Source: Purpureocillium takamizusanense | Lineage: Eukaryota; Ascomycota; Sordariomycetes; Hypocreales; Ophiocordycipitaceae | DNA length: 64,000 nucleotides | Assembly: GCF_022605165.1 (NCBI RefSeq) | Contig: NC_063072.1 | Span: forward strand, 1,054,001-1,118,000 | Direction: 5' to 3' | Part shown: positions 56,033-64,000 of the stretch, in pieces | Layout: every line of letters starts with the position of its first letter | Position numbering within the stretch: the first letter of the stretch is position 1 | The notes under the pieces: generated by a model | Seen by the model: only the letters and a program-made list of their open reading frames with translations | Told to the model about the DNA's origin: nothing | Database searches by the model: none | Made by a program: the position numbers and the translations under genes

Positions 56033-57154
56033 ATGCTGCCGCCCGTGGACGACCAAGTCCTGCGCGACAACCCTGAGTTCGCCAGGCTGTATTCCACGCT
56101 CACCAACGTCGTCCTCAACCCCGACGGGACAACAAAGCATGACGAGGGGGAGAAGAAGCGAGAAGCTGTCCGCAAGGTACGTCGTTTATATGCCTGGTAT
56201 CAGCTTCTCTTGAGCATGCCCTAGCTGGTTTCTCACGTGTACACGAAAAAGGAACTCGACGAGTACCGCATCGTGGCTGTCAAGCAACGCCTACTCACAC
56301 ATGCCATCGCCACGGCCTCGCCGCTTGACTCGAGGGCTCCCGCGGCCAGGTCCATCAGCCAGCCGGGGCAGCGCAGGCGAGAAGGAGTGACCACGGGCGG
56401 CGGCGCTGCCGAGGTGCCCGAACGGCTCGTCGACCTCCTCCTCCTCCTCCCTCAGCTCCTTGAGGCCGACACAACCCTCTCGTCAGAGTCAATAGAGCTA
56501 TTGGTTTCCAGCCCACCGCTCTCAGAACTCGGGTCGATGATGCCGGACCTCGCCGCCCTCGTTTCCTCAAATCTATACTCCTCAGCTCTTAGTCTCGCCC
56601 GGCTCACCCACCCCACCACCAACGCGTCCTACCTCCATCGCCACATCGCCTCCCTCCCACAAGACTACGCAGCCCTCTGCGCGAGCTTAGGCAAGGCGGT
56701 GGAGGATCTCGCCGTCGCTCGCACGCGCACGCTGGCGTCTCTCGTCGAACTCTTGCACACGTACACGCAGTGCCTCGCGCACCTCGTCCGGTCCCTCGAG
56801 GCGAAGCACGGCGTTGTCGCGCGCAGCCTGGAGCTCCGCGCGACCGATGTCGCCCTGCAGGCGCAGCGCGTCGACGCCGATGCGCAAGGCGCCTTGCGTA
56901 GTCTTATGAAGGAGGTGTACTCTCCCGAGGCGGTCGGCGCGCTGCGAAACTACGCGGCGCACTTGCAGGACGCTGAGCTCAGGACGACGGACCGCTTGCG
57001 GAACCTCCAGGCTGAACTCGCTGATTATGGCGTCGGGACTGCTGGCGGCGAAGGCAAGGAGAAGTTGATGAGGGAGATGGCTAGGGTGCATGGCGAAATG
57101 ACACGGCAAATAGAGGAGGTGCAGAAGGATCTAGAACGGCTGCAGGACGGCTAG
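56033..57154 (+). CDS. Conserved fungal coiled-coil protein of unknown function
   Basis: Join(56033-56176, 56252-57154), 348 aa. The 75-nt intron runs from GTACGT to AAAAG. Landmarks: an N-terminal segment MLPPVDDQVLRDNPEFARLY with LTNVVLNPDGTTK, which I recall as the conserved start of an unannotated fungal family. A helical middle follows (LVDLLLLLPQLLEADTTLSS), then long amphipathic helices to the C-terminus (LRNYAAHLQDAELRTTDRLR, and MTRQIEEVQKDLERLQDG). It is almost wholly alpha-helical, with no signal peptide or membrane span. Such a build fits a subunit of a microtubule or kinetochore complex, for example an augmin-like subunit, but I cannot assign it. The second exon is G/C-rich with strong third-position bias, consistent with real coding. 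Confidence 0.78.
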
Positions 57155-57473
57155 CATGGTACACAACAGTTTGACCTTGGGAGTCTAGGCTTTCTAATCA
57201 CATTACGACGACAGGAGTCTGACTCAAAAAACTCGTAGCAAGGCAACTGCCTCATCTATAACGGATAATCTTACAGCTATGGCTTCGCCGGTTTTGTGAA
57301 AGTACAGGATTCCACATCGAACTAACAAGCCTCCCTGACCGCCTCGCCCATCGTTCACTACATCATGTCGTCAGGAAGAGACCCAGGGGATCGGAAGTCG
57401 AGGTCCGAAAAATGACGGAGTGACACAGAGGCCCAATTCTGACCGCCGTTCCCGGCGCCGTAGGGGCTGAGGC
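57155..57473. other. Short convergent 3' gap
   Basis: The 319 bp between the stop codons of the coiled-coil protein gene and the aminotransferase gene hold the two 3' ends. Nothing else is seen. Confidence 0.5.
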
Positions 57474-59198
57474 TTAGCCCTTGACCTTGTAAATGGCCTC
57501 GGCTAGGCGGCCGACGTTGTCAGATGTGATGCCGGCGACGGAGATACGGCCGTCCTTGGTGGCGTAGACGGAGAACTCCTTGGCCAGTCTGTCCATCTCC
57601 GCGGCAGTCATGCCGGTGTAAGCGAACATGCCAATCTGGCTGGTGATGTGGGACCAGTCGTGCTTGGAGCCGAGCTTCTCGAGGTTCTCCTTGAGGAGGG
57701 CACGCATGGTGATGATGCGGTCGGCCATGGCCTTGACCTCGCCGAGCCACTGCTGGTAGAGCTTGGGGCTGCTGAGGATCTCCGAGGCGATGCGGGCGCC
57801 GTGGATGGGGGGGTTCGAGTACAGGGGGCGGATGAGGATCTTGAGCTGGGAGTCGACACGCTTCTTCTCGGCGGCATCGGCGCAGACCAGAGAGAAGGCA
57901 CCAACACGTTCACCGTAGAGACCCTGGAGAGAAGAGAGAGGAATTTCTACGGTTAGACAGCGAGCATGGAGGCATACAAGACAGTACCGCGGAAGGACAC
58001 ATACCATGTTCTTGGCGAAGGACTGGCACAGAGCAATCTGGTGGCCCTGCTCGACAAAGTGGCGGACGGCAAAGGCATCCTTGTCGCAGTCGCCGCTGGC
58101 AAAGCCCTGGTAGGCCATGTCGAAGAAGGCAAAGTGGCCTTGCTTCTTGACAACCTTGGAAACCTCCCTCCACTGCTCGGGGGTTGGGTCAACGCCGGTG
58201 GGGTTGTGGGCGCAGGCGTGCAGGAGGAAGATGCTGCCCTTGGGCGCAGCCTCGATGTCGGCAATCATGCCCTCAAAGTCGAGGCCGATGGTGTCCTTGT
58301 TGTAGTACCGGTACTGCTGGACGTTGAGGCCCGCGTCGGTGAAGACGGCCTTGTGGTTGGCCCACGAGGGCGTAGGGATGTAGATCTTCTTGTCGCCTGG
58401 GTGGAAGCGCTCGAGGAAGGCGGCTCCGAGGCGTAGGGCGCCCGTGCCCGAGATGGACTGCGTGACGGCGACGCGGTCGAGGGCAGGCGAGTTGGCGCCG
58501 TAGGCCAGCTTGGCGGCGAGGGCCGGGAACTCTGCGACACCAGTGATGCCGGCGTACTCCTTGTTGAGCTTCTCGTCGACCACCTTGCGCTCGGCCTCGC
58601 GCACCGAGGGGAGCACGTAGGGCTTGCCCTTGTCATCACGGTATGCGCCGACACCTGTCGAGCCCGTTAGCTACCTAGCCCGGCGGTTTTGCCTGCCAAT
58701 GGGCGCGCCCGAGTCGTCGCAGCACACTCCGAGGGAGAGAGCGTACCGAGGTTGATCTTCTTGTCGAAAGAATCGGCCTTGAAGGCTTCGGTGATGCCTG
58801 GAGAACAAGAGCCTGTCAGTAAGAGTCTCGAAGCAAAGCGCACTCGGTGGTCCGAGGTCGTTGGGCACCGAGCGCGCGCGGCGAGGTTGGGCGACGTACC
58901 GAGAATGGCCTACATGAGGGCGCAAGGGTGAAAGCTGTCGTCAGCCGAGGAAGCTCCCTCGGGACGGGACGAACGAAGACGAGGAGAGAATTCGACTCAC
59001 ATCCTGCACGCAACATCGCGGTCAGCACCTTCTTCCGAATAATTGAGTACGTTCACTCGGACGCCATGGACTCACAGGAGGGCCCTGGGGCACATTGGCC
59101 CAGGTCGAGGCGGAGCGAACGGCGACGGCGTTGGCGCCGGCAGCGCGGCGCAGGAGGGGCTGCCTCGCGGCGGCGGCGACGCGGAGAGTGGACAGCAT
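57474..59198 (-). CDS. Mitochondrial aspartate aminotransferase, with a 3-nt and a 10-nt micro-exon
   Basis: Exons 59198-59076, 59003-59001, 58909-58900, 58797-58747, 58654-58005 and 57923-57474; 428 aa. It interconverts aspartate + 2-oxoglutarate and oxaloacetate + glutamate with PLP, and serves the malate-aspartate shuttle. The N-terminus ([20 protein letters not shown]) is a mitochondrial presequence. Key segments: [44 protein letters not shown], and the PLP lysine in [15 protein letters not shown]. The family has a conserved PPD-AILG stretch just after the presequence. Here the Asp codon GAT stands alone between two canonical introns (72 and 91 nt), each with its own CTGAC branch. Skipping it keeps the frame but deletes the Asp. 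The C-terminus ends [11 protein letters not shown]. Confidence 0.95.
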
Positions 59199-60196
59199 GG
59201 TTGGCAGTTGAAGCGTTCCTGGGGGATGGACGAGAGGGAGGGGGGAACGAGGCCAGCAAACTCAATTGCTGGTCGGTTGAGGTACGTTTGCGTTTGCGGG
59301 AGTGGAGGAGAGGGTGCGAGGTGAGTCGAGGCGGCGTCGCTGTCCTGTTTGTAGGCTGGTGTGACTTTTGAGGCCAAAAAGCACCGACCGGTGGGTCCGA
59401 ACGCCGGTGCACGCCGACTGGTGCAGGCAGCGCAGCTGGCTCGCCCGCGGGACGTTGACCGCTGAGGAGGTACCTATCTAGTACCCCTGGGTGCCCTCGT
59501 ACAGGTCCATGCTATGGAACATCTAGTGGCCCGAGGGCCACGGCTCCAGGTGACGGCGGCTAGGGGGACTCGGACTCCGGTCCAGTCCACCTCCCGTCGC
59601 CTGCAGGGCTCCAGATCACAGGAGATGCCCGGCCCCTTAAAGAATCGAGCTGCAGCGCGCAACAACGCTCACCCCTCCACCTCTCCCGTGGCGCCCCGGT
59701 ACGCAGTGCATCCAGAAGCTGGGGCACCTAGACTCAAGCTTCGGGACGCCGCAGTAGGAGCGCGTCGTCTGCGCGCTCGGGAACTACGGAGACCGAGACC
59801 GCGCGCACCGCGCTGGTACACTCAAATGCACCCGCCTGTGGGCTGGCGTAGCTCAACACAGGGGGCCCCTTGCCAGATCCACAGCTGTAGTCTGTATGCG
59901 CCTGCCTGGCACTCATGCGGGTGAATCCGGCAGATTTATGTATCTCGTACGTAGGTGTGGGCATTGGATGGCATGTGAAGGCCCCCCGTCAACCCCTGTT
60001 TTAGCGTCTGAATCACACGACACCTCTCAATGCATGCCATGATGCCCACTACAATCGCATGCTGGCTTGAACTTGTGCTATAGTATACGTCAAGAAGCAA
60101 TTTCTGCGCAATGTACATTTCCGGTCTTTGTCATACAATCATTCAGATTCGGTACCGGCCTTGGCAAGTTCCAATTATGGACATTCACGTCCCACA
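59199..60196. other. Gap between aminotransferase promoter and permease 3' end
   Basis: About 1 kb. The first 200 bp are the aminotransferase leader, C/T-rich on the gene strand. Open frames of up to 136 codons have random composition. No repeats or RNA genes recognised. Confidence 0.5.
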
Positions 60197-62142
60197 CTAG
60201 GCAAACTTGGGGCCTTTGGCCGTTGCGTCGACAATGTCCTCGTACTGGTTCATCACCTTCTCCTCGACAACTTCGTGGAAGACGTCCACCTCGGTAGACG
60301 CAAACTTGCGTGCGCTCACGCCCTTCTCGAATAAGACGTCGAGCTCCGCAAAGGTGCGGCCTCGTGGCTCTGGCAGGCGGAAGTATGTGTAGATGATGCA
60401 CAAGAAGCAGATGCCGGCCTAGGTTGACCCGTTAGCACACCGCCCTCGGCTCCACGTAGTGGCGCATCTTACCCAGAAGAAGCCCGTATAATTGCGCCAG
60501 TTCCATGCGCTGGGGTTGAGCATGTACGGCGTCAAGACATTGGTAATGATGCCAACCACATTGCTGGACGATTGGTCAGCTTGCTGTACCCAAAACGAAC
60601 GTCGCACAAGAACAGGGTCTGCATACTAGAGATTCCGTCCCAACACAACGGTCTTGATCTGAAGGCGGCGCGAAGAGAGCTCGCTCACCAGCGAGTAACA
60701 GACCGTGCCCACAGTCAACTGGTAGAAAAGAGCCCACACAATCATGATGCTTCCCGTAGCAAGCGACCCTTGTGTTCTATGCTCCTCCGGGACGAGGCCC
60801 AGGAAACCCAGAATGAAGAGCATGGCACAGAGACCGCACAGCCCATAGAGGTACAGAGACCTGCGACCAATGCCCAGCGTCATGAGGCCCCACGCTCCGA
60901 AGACGCCGACCATGTTGATGGCATACTGTCCAAGCGCGAACGAGTACGACTTGTCTTCGGAAAGCCCAGCCTGCTTCAGAAAATACGTCGAGTAGTTGGA
61001 GAAGGAGTTGCCGCTGAGGTTCTGTATTGCCCAAGTCATGCACACGATTTCTGTTCGGCGCAGATCGGCGCCCTTGAAGCAGTCCCAGTACGTCGAACCG
61101 GCCGTGATCTTCTCCTCCAGGGCTGTTGTGTGGACCATCATGGCCACCGTCTCATCGGCGTCAAAGTCAGTCTCGCGGTCGAGGCTCGTCAGTCGAAGGA
61201 GCGACTTCTTGGCCTCTTGCGTCTTGCCCCTCCGCACCAGCCACCATGGGGACTCGGGGGCGAAATAGATGCCGATGAAGAGTGGCAGCGGCCACATCCA
61301 CTGCAGAGCGTAGGGGATGCGGTAGGCCCACTCGTCTTCGCGGTCGAGCATGGCGCGGATTACGCCGATGCCAATCTCCTGACCCAGGCCCCAGCAGAAG
61401 TTGACGTAGGTGGTGAGGTAGCCTCGGAGGGCAATGGGGCATACCTCGGAGGCATAGGTGACGGTCAGAGTCTGGAAGATGCCCCAAGGGATGCCGCATA
61501 GGATCTCGGCGACCAGGAGGGTCTGGACGTTGGGTGCTGTGAAAAAAATGGTGGTGAAGGCGGCGACGAGAACGAGACAAGCCATGACGGTGTAGCGGTA
61601 ACCGAAGCGCTCCGAAACGAAGCCGTTGATGAAGAGGCCGATGATTTCGCCAACAGTGGCACCCTGAGGACGTCAGCAGCGGGCACCAGGGACGATAGGC
61701 CGGCGGTGGATGAGCATACATTACTGAGGCCGGCCTGCCACGGTGCGGGGACTTCGTAGGTGCCGTCGGCGAGGCGCACGCCGTACTTGCGGTTGAACTG
61801 GGGGAAGGCATCTGTTTGCCCGAGTTAGTCTCCTTCACAGACAAGCATGGTCGTGGGAACCGGGAAGGACGCACAGAAGTTGTTGACAAGACTAATGTCG
61901 TACCCTTCCATGGCAATGCAGGTAGAGATGAGCAGGCTCCAGCCGACGGCCTTGGGATACAGCTTCAGTCCCTGCCAGAGTGTCATGGACTGCTCCTTGG
62001 AGGCGGCGGCGCGCGCATGCTCGATAATGGTGCGGTGCGTCTTGGAGGGGTCCGATGAGGATTCGTGGTTGCCGTCGTCGGTCCCAGGCTGGATGCCGGC
62101 GGCACCGATGGCCCCTGGGCTATCATCACTGCGGCGAGCCAT
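60197..62142 (-). CDS. MFS sugar transporter, alpha-glucoside (maltose) permease type
   Basis: Exons 62142-61875, 61811-61720, 61663-60627, 60563-60473 and 60418-60197; introns 63, 56, 63 and 54 nt; 569 aa. A proton-coupled transporter in the plasma membrane. The N-terminal 65 residues are cytosolic and polar. Twelve membrane segments follow, starting with AVGWSLLISTCIAMEGYDIS. Family marks: the loop FPQFNRKYGVRLADGTYEVP with WQAGLSNGATVGEIIGL, then PESPWWLVRRGKTQEAKKSL, and ELSSRRLQIKTVVLGRNLYN in the second half. PEPRGRTFAELDVLFEKGVS near the C-terminus is typical of the Mal/Agt permease branch. Substrate is inferred as a di- or oligoglucoside. All five exons keep the frame; the fourth exon is short (91 nt). 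Confidence 0.94.
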
Positions 62143-64000
62143 GAGGGTCGGTCCGGGTAGGGTTGGATGAGCGGTACGTGAGGGTTCGGGACAGCAGTAT
62201 GAGGATAACAGGACTTGGGGAACGCGGTGGCGACGACCAGCTCCCCTACCGCATGGCGACTGACGGCGAGCACGAGGTTGCGGCTAGCTGGCGATGGACA
62301 CACTGAAGCCGATGAGATGTACGAAGTTCCGGGGGGAGTGTGTTCGTATTTAAGCCGTTGTGCACGGTTATTGATGAGTCTGGGGCCGTGACGAGCCGCG
62401 ATGTCAGGCGGGGAAAGGGGAAGGGGAGGGGGAGGCAAAGACACGGAACGAGGGTGATGAGGGAGGGCTTGAATGCAGCGAGCTCTGCAATGAATGGTAG
62501 CGTCGGGGCCGCCCTGCCAGGGTCCGTGTTGAAGCAGGACGAGACGGGAGAGAGAGACTCATCCGGTCGTCTGCATTAGCAACCTCTCCGGCCCCCTACC
62601 GACTGAAAATTTGGCCCTCCCCCACGGTGCTGCCAATTAACGGGCCGGGCGGCTTCATTAGCGCATATGCCCGACTCTGGGGATTGACGATTTTTTTTTG
62701 GGCGTCCCCCTTGATGCTCCACGAACCATGTGGGGTTGCAAGCCACGTTTTTCTCCATCGTCGGGGGGAAACTTGCTTTGGTGCTGAGTGCCTCGTTGTT
62801 GATGGAGTCGCCGGAACAAAACGTTTGTCTGTGCCGCGCGGGGAAAGGCATGTGACACGCGCGACATCCTCATGGAAGGGGGGCAGCGATACAACTAACA
62901 CTCGGGGTGGTGCATCGTCTCTTGGAAGGAAGGAGCACCCAATGAAACCCACACGGCATGGAGACGAGACGAACCCAGGCAGACCGCCCACCTGCAAGTG
63001 CTTCTACATACCACCACCTGCTTCCTCCCTCAGCCATCGCAGCCAGACTTCTTCTCAGGCTTTTGCAACAACTACCTGGGTCTGACTCATGGTCCATCTC
63101 CAGTTACGTCGCAATAGCCGCGATTGAACGCCATGTGCTCACCTCCCCGCGTGCCCACGAGCCCAAACCCATCGTCAGTCGGCCCGCCGCGTCTCGCCAT
63201 CGCTCCCCATGTGGAGAGCAGCCAGTCTCAATTCTACCCCGGAATTTCGGTAGCATCGTGGATTTTCCCCAGCTGCCACAGCTCCCCTACCCCGGATCCA
63301 ACCCGCATGAAAGGATCGTGTCCCCCGTGACACAATGTCCTGAATCTGGGGTGCCGCGGCGTCATGCTCTGGGCACAACAGAAAACCCAATTGCTTCTCT
63401 GCCCCAAAAAGGAACTGTTTCGCCTGGACGCCCGCCGGGGCTAACCAGTCCGAGGCCAGCCCCCAAGCCACGCCGTCGCCGTCGTTTGCCGTTATGAGGA
63501 ATCGAGGCTGCCCACCCCTGGTCGGCGAGCTTGGAACGACCGAGCCTGGCCGTGAGCAAACTGGCGACTGCCGAGTTGGTCCAGACTCTGCAGACTGCGT
63601 CGGGTCAACCTCAGCGGCGCCGTCCAACGTGGCAAGTCTGGGGGAAAGCCAGCTTATACTCCCTGCACGCGGGTTGCGACCAGGTTCCAGACCTCAAAAG
63701 CTAAGAACAGGGTAGCCTGCAGCCTTGCCTAGTGCCTCCAGCTGCAGTCAAGATGGTGACACCCAGGCTTGAGGGGTGCGCTCTAGATCTGGCGTATTCG
63801 GACTTCGATTACACCCATTAGCCGCGGATAGTCGAGCACCACCGGTAAAGAGATGCCGCGACATCGGATTGCGACTCTTCGCTTATTGACCATTGGCCAT
63901 TGATTGGTTTGCACATGCCTCCCTCCAGCAGCCCCGGGATACTTGCTTGCCTATCACTTCCTCCAAAAATCCTGCCACCACTCTTTCAAGCCGTACGCCT
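62143..64000. other. Gene-free right end of the window, permease promoter
   Basis: About 1.9 kb upstream of the permease gene. No open frame shows protein features. The 62395-62470 stretch is G/A-rich and a T9 run lies at 62691-62699. GGGG-containing CreA-like sites (SYGGRG) are present but expected by chance in such G-rich DNA. A gene starting beyond 64000 cannot be excluded. Confidence 0.5.

Noticed and set aside
60572..61501. 309-codon open frame opposite the sugar permease
   Set aside because: Antisense to conserved transmembrane exons; no recognisable motif.

Overview
The window is nuclear DNA of a filamentous ascomycete, most likely a hypocrealean Sordariomycete. Genes carry short spliceosomal introns of about 48-131 nt with GT..AG ends and CTRAY-type branch sites shortly before the acceptor. 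The proteins are typical of filamentous ascomycetes: a Chit42-type endochitinase, a Hook adaptor, Prm1, a fused tryptophan synthase and a MAL-type sugar permease. The Hypocreales placement is an inference from remembered protein similarity. No virus, transposon, tRNA, rRNA, CRISPR array or secondary-metabolite cluster was recognised by eye. I could not run a tRNA, repeat or homology search.

Layout, left to right: PDK1-like kinase (-), two conserved proteins of unknown function (+,+), Qc-SNARE (+), Cdc20-family meiotic APC/C activator AMA1 (-), GH18 endochitinase (-), Rab geranylgeranyltransferase alpha subunit (+), secreted histidine acid phosphatase (-), JmjC/zf-4CXXC chromatin protein (-), COQ2 (+), RPS23 (-), unknown (+), small secreted I9-type protease inhibitor (+), Hook (+), adenylate kinase (-), proteasome subunit RPN8 (+), SWIM-finger Shu2/SWS1 candidate (-), coproporphyrinogen oxidase (-), ATG8 (+), PRM1 (+), tryptophan synthase (+), mitochondrial ribosomal protein bL28m (-), unknown coiled-coil protein (+), mitochondrial aspartate aminotransferase (-) and sugar transporter (-). 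This is mostly a housekeeping region with short convergent 3' gaps and longer divergent promoter gaps. Several gaps are rich in TACC/GTAC/CCTAGG words. I joined exons by reading splice sites; every joined model closes exactly in frame, which supports the models.

The most striking signal is in the AMA1 gene. Its reading frame is interrupted by a single in-frame TAG (10771-10773) in the middle of the WD40 region. The frame then continues for a further 305 codons to a C-terminal Ile-Arg tail. The A of the TAG lies in the loop of a small perfect hairpin, with T before it. This fits the sexual-stage A-to-I mRNA editing (UAG to UGG) known in Fusarium and Neurospora, including, as I recall, the Fusarium AMA1 orthologue. 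Other notable points are a 3-nt micro-exon in the aspartate aminotransferase, a histidine at the zero layer of the SNARE, a Cys/Ser/Thr-rich module nested inside the acid phosphatase, and a transition-only tandem duplication at the 3' end of the I9 inhibitor gene.
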